Below, piece after piece: positions 1 to 6,972 of a stretch of 7,060 nucleotides of DNA. Source of the stretch: Oscillospiraceae bacterium. Its GTDB lineage: Bacteria; Bacillota; Clostridia; Oscillospirales; Oscillospiraceae. Under the pieces are notes generated by a model. That model was not told the DNA's origin. It saw nothing but the letters and a program-made list of their open reading frames with translations, and made no database searches. The stretch is from positions 1 through 7,060 of the forward strand of contig JAJPXI010000032.1 of the NCBI GenBank assembly GCA_021205585.1. The letters are read 5' to 3'. Positions within the stretch are counted from its first letter, which is position 1, and every line of letters starts with the position of its first letter. A program made the position numbers and the translations under genes.

Positions 1-54
1 CTTGTGCAAAATCATTGCCAGCCGCCGCAGGCGCATTTAATCAGTGCTTCCTTA
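1..54 (+). repeat. Copy 1 of an inverted dispersed repeat (left end)
   Basis: The first 54 bases read on the plus strand match the last 54 bases read on the minus strand without gaps at two blocks. GCAAAAT lies at offsets 6-12 in both. A 20-base block at offsets 35-54, beginning ATTTAATCAGT, is identical at 18 of 20 positions. The 22 bases between are weakly alike (shared GCCA and CCGC, shifted by one base). It lies just beyond the stop codon of the broken hepT gene. The similarity and its constant spacing are seen directly. That this is a dispersed repeat or an element end is inferred; neither copy shows a target duplication or transposase. The rest of the stretch up to 68 holds no gene or convincing terminator. 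Confidence 0.6.
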
Positions 55-68
55 TTTATTTCATCTGC

Positions 69-427
69 CTATTGCGTAGAATCCGCCTCTGACAGCTGTT
101 CCCTGCAAAAAGCGCCCAGCGCGGGAATATCGGTTACGGCGGTCTCCCAAATAATATCCCGGCTCATACTGCCGTAATTGTGGGCGACCAGATTGCGCAT
201 TCCCTTAATTGGCCCCCACTGTACCCGGCTTGCGGTGGCCTGCCGGTATTCCTGGGAAAGCCCTCCGGCCAACTCCCCAATCTGCAAAATGCAAAAGGAG
301 ACGGACCTTTGGTAATCCGCATCCCGGTCAAAAATATCAAACTCCGCGCCATAGCGCCGAATGGTTTTTCAACCTCTCCGCAATAGTCGCCAATGCGCTT
401 GATTCTCTGTAAATCAGGCGGCAGCAT
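69..427 (-). pseudogene. hepT: HepT-like HEPN RNase toxin, frameshifted (type VII toxin-antitoxin)
   Basis: HepT/DUF86 toxins are small HEPN-fold ribonucleases held inactive by their MntA partner. Reading starts at ATG 427 and gives 21 HepT-like residues (MLPPDLQRIKRIGDYCGEVEK). It then leaves the family pattern at a T5 run (plus strand 365-369, AAAAA in the message). Adding one A restores a 119-residue chain: residues 22-47 continue with TIRRYGAEFDIF and DADYQRSVSFCIL, then ILQIGELAGGLS and KGMRNLVAHNYG. Restored R78, H83 and Y85 form RX4HXY; the first two are the expected RNase residues and the tyrosine is the residue MntA AMPylates. The start overlaps the mntA stop by 14 bases, and AAGGTGA sits 6 bases upstream. 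The true state could be an inactivating mutation, a read error, or less likely -1 slippage on GAA AAA. Family assignment is firm; inactivation is not proven. Confidence 0.85.
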
Positions 428-740
428 ACACGCTCACCTTCTCTTTCCAAACAGCCTGGCGGAAATCCTGGTCGCTGGGCAGCTGCGCCCGCTGGCGCAG
501 GGAGCTGAGGGTGACAAGATCCACCGGCTTTCCAAGGGTCTCCTCCAGCTCGCAGTAGAGCGCCCCCAGGGAGACAAGGCTGGTCAGGGCCGTGCCCGTG
601 GTGTCCACCAGCAAATCCACGTCGCTGTCCTCGCCGGCCGTTCCCCGTGCGTAGGAGCCGAACACATACACGCCGGGAAGGCCGTATTTTTTCGCGACGG
701 GCGCGATGCGCGCCCGAAGCTGTTCCAGGGTGTATACCAA
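414..740 (-). CDS. mntA: MntA-like nucleotidyltransferase antitoxin (type VII toxin-antitoxin)
   Basis: A 108-residue minimal nucleotidyltransferase. In MntA/HepT systems the antitoxin adds AMP units to a tyrosine next to the HepT active site and so silences its RNase activity. The signature GSX10DXD is intact: G28-S29 in FGSYARGTAG, then D40 and D42 in SDVDLLVD. D74 in KPVDLVT fits as the third metal-binding acid. Length is normal for the family. The start is TTG at 740: GGGGAG lies 7 bases upstream, and a stop at 774-776 leaves no other good upstream start. It overlaps the hepT start by 14 bases, the usual antitoxin-first coupled arrangement. It lies 46 bases after the COG3581-like gene with no clear terminator or promoter between, so it may be read from the same transcript. 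With hepT broken it may be an orphan antitoxin. Confidence 0.9.
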   Translation of the reverse strand: MVYTLEQLRARIAPVAKKYGLPGVYVFGSYARGTAGEDSDVDLLVDTTGTALTSLVSLGALYCELEETLGKPVDLVTLSSLRQRAQLPSDQDFRQAVWKEKVSVYAAA

Positions 741-786
741 AGCCCCTCTCCCCTTTCTGCGCCATACTGATTCTCATTTTGCAATG

Positions 787-2097
787 TCAGACCGCCGCCG
801 GTTCCCCCTCGGCCCGGCGGGATTCCTCCCGCTGCCGCTCCAGGCCCTTGGCGTTGGCCAGCATCAGCTTGATGCGGTTTTCCTGGTTGATTTTCGTGGC
901 GCCGGGGTCGTAGTCGATGGCCACCACGTTGGACCAGGGGTAGTCGTCCTTCAGGCGGCGGATCATGCCCTTGCCCACGATGTGGTTGGGCAGGCAGCCG
1001 AAGGGCTGGGTGCAGACGATGTTGGGCACGCCGGTGTGAATCAGCTCCAGCATCTCCGCCGTCAGCAGCCAGCCCTCGCCCATCTTGTTGCCGTCGCCCA
1101 AATAGCCCTTGATGTACCCGTGCAGCTCGTCGAAGTCGCCGGGGGCGCGGAAGCGGTTGGAGCGCTTCAGCGCGTCAATCATGGCCCGCTGGCGCTTTTT
1201 GATGTAGGCGATGAAAATGCGACAGATCTCCGCTTTGATCCACTTGCCCCCGTAAATATCCACATCCACCTCGCGGTTGAAAATTTTGAAGATGACAAAG
1301 TCCGCCAGGCCGGGCACCACCGGCTCGGCCCCCTCGTCCAGCAGGAACTGCTCCAGGTTATTGTTGCCCAAAGGGGAGTATTTTACATAGATCTCCCCCA
1401 CCACGCCCACGCGCACCTTTTCCTCTCCGGTAACGGGGATGTCCTGAAAGCGCTGGATGATGCGGTCAAAATTGGCCACCATGGACTTGAAGCTCAGGCC
1501 CTTTCCCTGGTTCATCTGCTCCAGCAGCTCGTCCATACAGGCGTCGATGGCCCGCTGGGTGTCGCCTTTGTTGACCTCATAGGGCCGCACCTGGTTGGAC
1601 ACATTCATCAGCAGATCCCCGTAGAATATGGCGTAAACCGCCTTGCGGATGAAGCCCAGGCTCAGCTTGAAGCCGGGGTTTTTCTCCAACCCCGACAGGT
1701 TCAGGGAGATGACGGGGACATACTCCAGCCCCGCCCGGGTCAGGGCCTTGCGGAGCATATGGATGTAATTGGACGCCCGGCAGCCGCCGCCGGTCTGGGT
1801 GATAATCAGGGCCACCTTGTGGGGGTCGTATTTCCCGCTTTTCACCGCGTCAATCAGCTGGCCGATGACCAGCACCGCGGGAAAACAGGCATCGTTATGG
1901 ACATACTTCTGCCCGTAGTCCAGAATGCTCTTGCCGGAGGTGTTGAGCATTTCCACCTTGTAGCCATAGGTCTGAATCACCCGCACCAGCAGGGCGAAGT
2001 GCATGGGCAGCATTTGAGGCACCAGAATGGTGTACTCCTCCCGCATCTGCTTGGTAAACAGCAGCCGGCCCGTCTCGTCATAAACCAGTTCCGCCAT
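787..2097 (-). CDS. COG3581-like 2-hydroxyacyl-CoA dehydratase-related protein
   Basis: A 436-residue soluble protein matching the C-terminal part of the large clostridial CoA-activase/dehydratase-related proteins. Recognisable stretches are FTKQMREEYTILVPQMLPMH (15-34), NDACFPAVLVIGQ (68-80), TGGGCRASNY (102-111), GEIYVKYSPLGNNNLEQFL (234-252) and VCTQPFGCLPNHIVGKG (361-377), then DYDPGATKINQENRIKLML near the end. C71, C106, C362 and C368 are candidate iron-sulfur ligands by their place in conserved-looking loops; no ligation is proven. The ATG at 2097 follows the 980-residue activase stop by 5 bases. An AGGGGG site lies 8 bases upstream, inside the end of the activase gene, so translation is likely coupled. 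The open frame runs upstream to 2691, but that part overlaps the activase in another frame. Reaction and substrate are unknown. Confidence 0.88.
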   Translation of the reverse strand: MAELVYDETGRLLFTKQMREEYTILVPQMLPMHFALLVRVIQTYGYKVEMLNTSGKSILDYGQKYVHNDACFPAVLVIGQLIDAVKSGKYDPHKVALIITQTGGGCRASNYIHMLRKALTRAGLEYVPVISLNLSGLEKNPGFKLSLGFIRKAVYAIFYGDLLMNVSNQVRPYEVNKGDTQRAIDACMDELLEQMNQGKGLSFKSMVANFDRIIQRFQDIPVTGEEKVRVGVVGEIYVKYSPLGNNNLEQFLLDEGAEPVVPGLADFVIFKIFNREVDVDIYGGKWIKAEICRIFIAYIKKRQRAMIDALKRSNRFRAPGDFDELHGYIKGYLGDGNKMGEGWLLTAEMLELIHTGVPNIVCTQPFGCLPNHIVGKGMIRRLKDDYPWSNVVAIDYDPGATKINQENRIKLMLANAKGLERQREESRRAEGEPAAV

Positions 2098-2111
2098 GTC
2101 CCTCACCCCCT
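2098..2111 (-). promoter_or_regulatory. Coupled ribosome binding site at the activase/partner junction
   Basis: The message reads AGGGGG (2111-2106), then the activase TGA (2105-2103), then GGGAC and the partner ATG at 2097. The purine run is 8 bases before the ATG, a suitable Shine-Dalgarno spacing, and supports ATG 2097 as a real restart codon. The same G5 run lies directly before the stop, and the -1 frame is open from there into the partner gene, so slippage or a one-base insertion here would make a fusion. Confidence 0.6.
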
Positions 2112-5045
2112 GTCCTGCTCTTTCCTGGCGTCCATGGCCGCCATCAGGGAACGGATGCGGATGCGCACCGCCCCCAGGTTGCTGATGTCGTCGATTTTCA
2201 GCTGGGTATACAGCTTGCCGCCGGTCTCCAGAATGGAGCGCAGCTCGTCGGTGGTAATGGCGTCGGTGCCGCAGCCGAAGGAGACCAGCTGAATGACCTG
2301 CATGTCCGGCTGGGTGCAGACGTATCGGGCGGCGTTGTACATCCGACTCTGGAAGGTCCACTGGTTCAGCACCGAGCGGGGCTGATAGCCCTCCAGGTGG
2401 CTCAGGGCGTCCTCGGTAATCAGCACAAAGCCGAAGGAGGTAATCAGGTCGTTGATGCCGTGGTTGATCTCCGGGTCGATATGGTAGGGCCGCCCGCAGA
2501 CCACGGCGATGTTCCGTCCCTCCCGCCGGGCCTGCTCGATGTACCGCTGCCCGGTCTGGCGCAGGTCGGTCTGATAGTCCTGATAGGCGGCGTAGGCGGC
2601 CTCCACGGCGGCGGCGGTCTCCTTTTTCGGCACGTCGAACTGCTCCAGCAGGTACTCCGAAATGCGTTTTTTGAAATCCTTGTGCCGCCACAGGCCCACA
2701 TAGGGGTTCAAAAACCGGGTCTTTTTCAGGCTGGGCATATTGGCGGCCAGCAGCTCCGGGTAGTAGGCCACCACGGGGCAGTTATAGTGGTTGTCCCCGA
2801 TGCCCTCGTCGTTGTTGTAGGACATACAGGGGTACCAGACGGCGTCCACCCCCGCCTCCACCAGGGCCTCCACATGGCCGTGGAGCAGCTTGGCGGGGTA
2901 GCACACCGTGTCCGAGGGGATGGTGCGCTGGCCCTTCAGGTAGAGCTGCCGGGAGGACTCCGGGGACAGAACCACCTCGAAATTCAGCCGGGTAAACAGG
3001 GTGTACCACAGGGGCAGGTTTTCATACATATTTAGCCCGAAGGGGATGCCGATGCGCCCGCGCAGGCCGTTGCCCGCCCCTTTCCCCTCCATGGCACGGA
3101 GCTTTTCATATTTATAGTGCATCAAATCCGGCAGCTGCACCTTCTCCTTGCCCAAAGGCCGGGAGCAGCGGTTGCCGGAGAGAAAGCGCCGGCCGGCGTC
3201 GAAGGTGTTCACCGTCAAAGAGCAGTGGTTGGTGCAAAGGCCGCAGGTGGCGGGCTTGGCCGCGTGGGAAAACTGCTCCAGCTGCCGGGCGGTGCGCAGG
3301 GAGGTCTGGGTCAGCCCCGCGTCCCTGGCGGCCAGGGCCGCCCCGAAGGCCCCCATCAGGCCGGCGATGGTGGGCCGGGTGACCGGGCGCTCCAGCTCCT
3401 GCTCAAAGGCCCGCAGGACGGCGTCGTTCAAAAACGTGCCCCCCTGCACCACAATGTGTTGGCCCAAATCGTCTGCGCTGGCTGCCCGGATGACCTTGTA
3501 TACTGCGTTTTTCACAATGGAGATGGACAGACCGGCGGAGATGTCCTCCACGCTGGCCCCGTCCTTCTGGGCCTGCTTGACGGAGGAGTTCATAAACACT
3601 GTGCAGCGGGAGCCCAGGTTGACCGGATGCTGGGCGAACAGGCCCATTTGGGAAAACGCCCCGATGTCGTGGCCCAGGGCCTTGGCGAAGGTCTCGATGA
3701 AAGAGCCGCAGCCGGAGGAGCAGGCCTCGTTGAGCAGGATGGAGTCCACCGCGCCGTTGCGGATTTTGAAGCATTTCATGTCCTGGCCGCCGATGTCGAT
3801 GATGAAGTCCACGTCGGGGTTGAAGTGAGCGGCGGCCTTGTAGTGGGCCACCGTCTCCACCAGGCCCAGATCGCAGGAGAAGGCGTTTTTAATCAGCTCC
3901 TCCCCGTAGCCCGTCACTGCCGCCCCCTGCAGGCGGATGTTGTCCCCGCACAGGCGGTAGATCTCCTTCAGCTGCTCCAGCACGATGGCCACCGGGTTGC
4001 CCTGGTTGGAGTGGTAATAGGTGTACAGCAGCCCGCCGTGGGGCTCGATGAGGGCCAGCTTGGTGGTGGTGGAGCCGGCGTCGATGCCCAGGTAGGCCGG
4101 GCCTGAGTAGGTCGCCGGGTCCACCTCCGGGGGCCGGTGGGCGTTGTGCTGCCGCACAAAGGCGGCGTACTCCTCCTGATTTTCAAACAGGGGGGGCATG
4201 GTATCCACCGCCACGGTGGAGTCCACGCTGCGCTCCAGCCGCCCCAGCAGCTCGTCAAAGGCCCCCTCCTTATAGTCCTGGGCGCACAGGGCCGCGCCGA
4301 TGGCGGCGAAACAGTCCCCGTCCTGGGGGAACACCGCGTGCTCCCCGTCCAGGCGCAGGGTCTGGGTGAACCGCTCCCGCAGGCCCATCAGAAAGTGCAG
4401 GGGGCCGCCGAGAAAAACGATTTTCCCCTTCAGCTCCCGTCCCTGGGTCAGTCCGGCCACCGTCTGATCCACCACGGCCTGGAAAATGGAGGCCGCCACG
4501 TCCTCCTTCCGCCCGCCCTGGTTCAGAATGGGCTGGATGTCGCTTTTGGCGAACACGCCGCAGCGGGAGGCAATGGGGTAAATTTTTTCATGCTTCAGGG
4601 AGAGCGCGTCCAGTTCCTCCATGGACACGTTCATCAGCGTGGCCATCTGGTCGATAAAGGCCCCGGTGCCCCCGGCGCAGGAGCCGTTCATGCGCTCCTC
4701 CAGCGCGCCGCCGAAGAAAATAATCTTGGCGTCCTCGCCCCCCAGCTCGATGACCGCGTCGGTGTCTGGGATATACCGGCGCACGGCGGCGGCGGTGGCG
4801 TACACCTCCTGGACAAAATCCAGCCCGGCGGCCTTGGCCACCCCCAGGCCCGCCGAACCCGTGACCACCAGTTTCACCTGCTGGCCGGCCAGCATCCCCT
4901 GGAGGGAGCGCAGGGTCTGGGCCGCCCGCTCCCTGGCCTTGGAGTAGTGCCGCTCGTAGGAGCGGAAAAGCAGCTTGTCGTCCTCGTCCAGCACCACCAC
5001 CTTGACGGTGGTGGAGCCGATGTCAATGCCGATGCGAAAACCCAT
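2103..5045 (-). CDS. Tandem BadF/BcrA-type acyl-CoA dehydratase activase with DUF2229-like region
   Basis: A 980-residue cytosolic protein. Two ASKHA ATPase domains of the HgdC/BadF type come first (about 4-255 and 317-574). Each has a phosphate-1 loop (DIGSTTVK 8-15; DAGSTTTK 322-329), a phosphate-2 region (LGGEDAK 101-107; IGGQDMK 418-424) and two cysteines: C123/C162 and C442/C481. Both pairs are 39 residues apart, like Cys127/Cys166 of HgdC, which bind a [4Fe-4S] cluster at the dimer interface. A CGLCTNHC motif (601-608) and C627 follow, then a DUF2229/COG3580-like region to about 965 with C715, C740, C756, C850 and C925. Family members use ATP hydrolysis to drive electron transfer to a dehydratase; the substrate here is unknown. 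The ATG at 5045 has GAGGTG 5 bases upstream. It ends in a G5-TGA context right before the partner gene; together they equal the about 1400-residue fused form I recall from Clostridia. Confidence 0.92.
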   Translation of the reverse strand: MGFRIGIDIGSTTVKVVVLDEDDKLLFRSYERHYSKARERAAQTLRSLQGMLAGQQVKLVVTGSAGLGVAKAAGLDFVQEVYATAAAVRRYIPDTDAVIELGGEDAKIIFFGGALEERMNGSCAGGTGAFIDQMATLMNVSMEELDALSLKHEKIYPIASRCGVFAKSDIQPILNQGGRKEDVAASIFQAVVDQTVAGLTQGRELKGKIVFLGGPLHFLMGLRERFTQTLRLDGEHAVFPQDGDCFAAIGAALCAQDYKEGAFDELLGRLERSVDSTVAVDTMPPLFENQEEYAAFVRQHNAHRPPEVDPATYSGPAYLGIDAGSTTTKLALIEPHGGLLYTYYHSNQGNPVAIVLEQLKEIYRLCGDNIRLQGAAVTGYGEELIKNAFSCDLGLVETVAHYKAAAHFNPDVDFIIDIGGQDMKCFKIRNGAVDSILLNEACSSGCGSFIETFAKALGHDIGAFSQMGLFAQHPVNLGSRCTVFMNSSVKQAQKDGASVEDISAGLSISIVKNAVYKVIRAASADDLGQHIVVQGGTFLNDAVLRAFEQELERPVTRPTIAGLMGAFGAALAARDAGLTQTSLRTARQLEQFSHAAKPATCGLCTNHCSLTVNTFDAGRRFLSGNRCSRPLGKEKVQLPDLMHYKYEKLRAMEGKGAGNGLRGRIGIPFGLNMYENLPLWYTLFTRLNFEVVLSPESSRQLYLKGQRTIPSDTVCYPAKLLHGHVEALVEAGVDAVWYPCMSYNNDEGIGDNHYNCPVVAYYPELLAANMPSLKKTRFLNPYVGLWRHKDFKKRISEYLLEQFDVPKKETAAAVEAAYAAYQDYQTDLRQTGQRYIEQARREGRNIAVVCGRPYHIDPEINHGINDLITSFGFVLITEDALSHLEGYQPRSVLNQWTFQSRMYNAARYVCTQPDMQVIQLVSFGCGTDAITTDELRSILETGGKLYTQLKIDDISNLGAVRIRIRSLMAAMDARKEQDRG

Positions 5046-5060
5046 AGAGTCACCTCGTCG

Positions 5061-5081
5061 CCCGCCGTTCGGGCGGTTTTT
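5061..5081 (+). terminator. Intrinsic terminator on the plus strand, in the activase leader
   Basis: On the plus strand CCCGCC (5061-5066), loop GTTC and GGGCGG (5071-5076) make a perfect 6-base-pair GC stem directly followed by TTTTT (5077-5081). This is the form of a rho-independent terminator for plus-strand transcripts. No plus-strand gene precedes it, so its likely effect would be to stop antisense RNA. In the minus-strand message the same hairpin forms but has no U run after it; it sits just upstream of the activase ribosome binding site. Confidence 0.5.
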
Positions 5082-5087
5082 ATGGAA

Positions 5088-5111
5088 ATTTCCGTTAAGA
5101 GCAGCGGAAAT
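5088..5111 (-). other. Hairpin in the activase 5' leader
   Basis: A 7-base perfect inverted repeat, ATTTCCG at 5088-5094 and CGGAAAT at 5105-5111, encloses a 10-base loop. It lies in the predicted leader of the activase transcript, between the promoter and the GC hairpin near the ribosome binding site. It matches no riboswitch class I know, and its role is not shown. Confidence 0.35.
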
Positions 5112-5169
5112 CCCCCCGTATGCGCCCGCGCGGCGGCGGACTGCCTTTTTTATCGGAAGTTACCCGCCT

Positions 5170-5198
5170 ATTTTAGCCGGTTTTCAGCCCTTTGGCAA
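5170..5198 (-). promoter_or_regulatory. Sigma-A-type promoter for the activase operon
   Basis: On the minus strand TTGCCA (5198-5193) and TAAAAT (5175-5170) each match the consensus at 5 of 6 positions and are exactly 17 bases apart. Transcription would start near 5163, giving a leader of about 115 nt before the ATG at 5045. The site begins only 4 bases after the uridine phosphorylase stop, which suggests that the activase genes have their own promoter separate from the transporter/phosphorylase pair. Confidence 0.6.
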
Positions 5199-5201
5199 CC
5201 G

Positions 5202-6002
5202 TCAAATTTTAGAATTTGCGGCATTCCCCCGGTTTTCGCCGGATTCATCCTGCCGTATCAGCTTTTCCACGGCGGCCACAGCCAGCCGGACGGCGGCGGC
5301 GGTGTCGTAATCTTCCGCCTGATCCAGCCCGGCGGCCTGGCGCTCCTGGTTCCATATCACATGGAACACCGCGCCGCAGCGGACGCCCAGGGCGGCCGCA
5401 CAGGTAAACAGGGCCGCCGACTCCATCTCCGAGGCCAGCACCCCCAGCCGCTTCCACGCCTCCCATTTGCGCTCCAGCTCGTAGGACACGGGCATTCGGG
5501 CGGGGTCGTGCTGGCCGTAAAAGGAGTCCTTGCACTGCACCACCCCGGCGTGCCAGGGGCGGCTCTGCTCCCCGGCGGCGGCGGCCAGGGCGGACAGCAC
5601 CTGGAAATCGGCGGCGGCGGGGTACTCGATGGGGGCGTACTCCCGACTGGTCCCCTCCATGCGCACGGCGGCGGTGGCCAGCACCAAATCGCCGCTTTTC
5701 ACGTCCAGCCGGATGCCGCCGCAGGTGCCCACCCGGACAAAGGCGTCCGCCCCCAGATTGTGCAGCTCCTCCATGGCGATGGCCGCCGAGGGCCCGCCGA
5801 TGCCCGTGGAGCAGACCGTGACCTTCTGCCCCAGCAGAGAACCGGTACAGACGTTGAACTCCCGGTTGCGGGCCACCTGCGCCGCCCCGTCCAGAAGCGC
5901 CGCAATCTGTTCGCACCGCCCCGGGTCGCCGGGGAGCAGGCAGTACCGCCCCACGTCGCCGGGGACACACTGAATATGAAATTGCCGCTGGCGCTCCAGC
6001 AT
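5202..6002 (-). CDS. udp: Uridine phosphorylase (nucleoside phosphorylase family NP-I)
   Basis: A 266-residue cytosolic enzyme that should split uridine with phosphate into uracil and ribose 1-phosphate for pyrimidine salvage. Family motifs are in order: phosphate loop LLPGDPGR (22-29), CSTGIGGPSAAIAMEEL (64-80), FVRVGTCGG (88-96, with R90 and T93 at phosphate/ribose positions), SFYGQ (160-164) and the ribose-binding SEMESAA (191-197, E194). SFYGQ and EMES favour uridine over purine nucleoside phosphorylase (DeoD), though Q164 and R169 are spaced differently from the E. coli uracil-binding Gln and Arg, so specificity is less certain than family. Length is close to E. coli Udp (253). The ATG at 6002 has GGAGG 9 bases upstream. 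It follows the transporter by 37 bases without a terminator, so the two are probably co-transcribed. No terminator was found after it. Confidence 0.93.
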   Translation of the reverse strand: MLERQRQFHIQCVPGDVGRYCLLPGDPGRCEQIAALLDGAAQVARNREFNVCTGSLLGQKVTVCSTGIGGPSAAIAMEELHNLGADAFVRVGTCGGIRLDVKSGDLVLATAAVRMEGTSREYAPIEYPAAADFQVLSALAAAAGEQSRPWHAGVVQCKDSFYGQHDPARMPVSYELERKWEAWKRLGVLASEMESAALFTCAAALGVRCGAVFHVIWNQERQAAGLDQAEDYDTAAAVRLAVAAVEKLIRQDESGENRGNAANSKI

Positions 6003-6039
6003 AGCCCTGCGCCTCCATTTTTATAATTTGAACGGGACG

Positions 6040-6972
6040 CTAAACCAGCCCCATACTCTTGAGCAGGTATAGCCAGAATGTAAAGGTAAAGGCGCTGCCC
6101 ATGGTGGTCACCATCACGGTGCTGGCGCTGAGGGTCCCCTCGTGGCCCATGCTGCGGGCCATATTAAAGCTGGTGGCGGTGGTGGGGGAACCGAGCATGA
6201 TCAGCATGGCCACCAGCATCTGGCCCCGGCAGCCGATCATCACTGCCAGGGGCAGGAAGACCGCTACAAAGAAAATCAGCTTTAATGAGCTGCACAGCAG
6301 CGTGGGCTTGACGCAGGCCACGGCCTTTTTCAGGTCGATGGAGGCCCCCAGGGCGATCAGGCCCAGGGGCGTAGCGGTGGCGGCGAAGGTGGACACCGTG
6401 TTGGAGAACATAGTGGGTTGGGGGATCCGCAGCAGAGACCACAGCAGTCCGGCAGCGATGCCCAGAATGATGGGATTGGTGACAATGCCCTTCACCGTTT
6501 TCAGTATGGTCTTCCGGTTCAAATGACCATCGGGGGCCATCAGGGTCAGCAGGATGACCGCCGCCACATTGTACAGCGGCACCGCCCCCAGCAAAATCAG
6601 GGCCAGAGGGCCGGTGTTTCCATAGATGTTTTCCATCAGGGCGGCCCCCAGCAGAGCCTGGCTGCTGCGGTAGCCGCTCTGGGTGAACTCCGCCCGCAGA
6701 GATTTGTCCTTCAACAAAAAGGACAGCCCCAGGGCGATCAGAATGGAGAGCAGGGACACAACGAAGCAGAATATCACGATTTTCCCGTCCCACACCGAGT
6801 AAAAATCGGCCTCCGACAGGTTTTTGAACAGCTGCACCGGCAAAGCGGCCTTAAAGACAAAGTTGTTCATTTTCGTGGCAAAGCTGTCGTCCACCAAGGG
6901 GGTCTTATGCAGAAAATAGCCCAACACCATCATGAGGAACACAGGTACTGTGGCGTTCAGGCTGAAGATCAA
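6040..6972 (-). CDS. AEC (auxin efflux carrier) family transporter
   Basis: A membrane protein of about 310 residues with roughly ten hydrophobic segments, matching the Mem_trans/AEC family. Segments include about 4-22, 36-52, 64-87, 121-145, 160-181, 197-212, 225-247 and 284-305. VTNPIILGIAAGLL (164-177) is the typical Asn-Pro crossover of these carriers; PLGLIALGASI (202-212) and SPTTATSFNMA (262-272) also fit. Bacterial members carry organic acids such as malate, or unknown solutes; the substrate cannot be read from sequence. The only near-cognate start is TTG at 6972, but AGGGAG (6996-6991) is 18 bases away from it. It is 9 bases from ACG at 6981, where relatives I recall start as M-D/E-N-L-I-F-S-L-N-A-T. 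The start is therefore uncertain. The reading frame is intact to the TAG, and uridine phosphorylase follows. Confidence 0.9.
   Translation of the reverse strand: MIFSLNATVPVFLMMVLGYFLHKTPLVDDSFATKMNNFVFKAALPVQLFKNLSEADFYSVWDGKIVIFCFVVSLLSILIALGLSFLLKDKSLRAEFTQSGYRSSQALLGAALMENIYGNTGPLALILLGAVPLYNVAAVILLTLMAPDGHLNRKTILKTVKGIVTNPIILGIAAGLLWSLLRIPQPTMFSNTVSTFAATATPLGLIALGASIDLKKAVACVKPTLLCSSLKLIFFVAVFLPLAVMIGCRGQMLVAMLIMLGSPTTATSFNMARSMGHEGTLSASTVMVTTMGSAFTFTFWLYLLKSMGLV

Noticed and set aside
741..786. Promoter or terminator between the COG3581-like gene and mntA
   Set aside because: CTGACA and TATGGC at 18-base spacing give a weak -10, and the CATT/AATG inverted repeat is only 4 bases without a U run.
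706..2292. 528-codon plus-strand open frame opposite the COG3581-like gene
   Set aside because: It is antisense to a clearly conserved protein and its translation is rich in Gln, His, Val and Gly with no recognisable domain; long antisense frames are common in GC-rich genes.
2098..2691. N-terminal extension of the 436-residue protein to a 634-residue form
   Set aside because: The extra 198 codons overlap the conserved end of the activase in another frame and read as Arg/Pro/Gly-rich shadow sequence; ATG 2097 has its own ribosome binding site.
5176..5201. Hairpin after uridine phosphorylase (CGGTT/AACCG) as its terminator
   Set aside because: The stem is short and interrupted and is not followed by a U run; it overlaps the predicted promoter.
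4137..6026. 629-codon plus-strand open frame spanning the activase start, the gap and uridine phosphorylase
   Set aside because: It runs through two real genes, their promoter and a plus-strand terminator, has low-complexity composition and no good start signal.
6003..6039. TATAAA before uridine phosphorylase as a promoter -10
   Set aside because: The matching -35 (CTGGTT) is poor and the start of transcription would fall inside the ribosome binding site.
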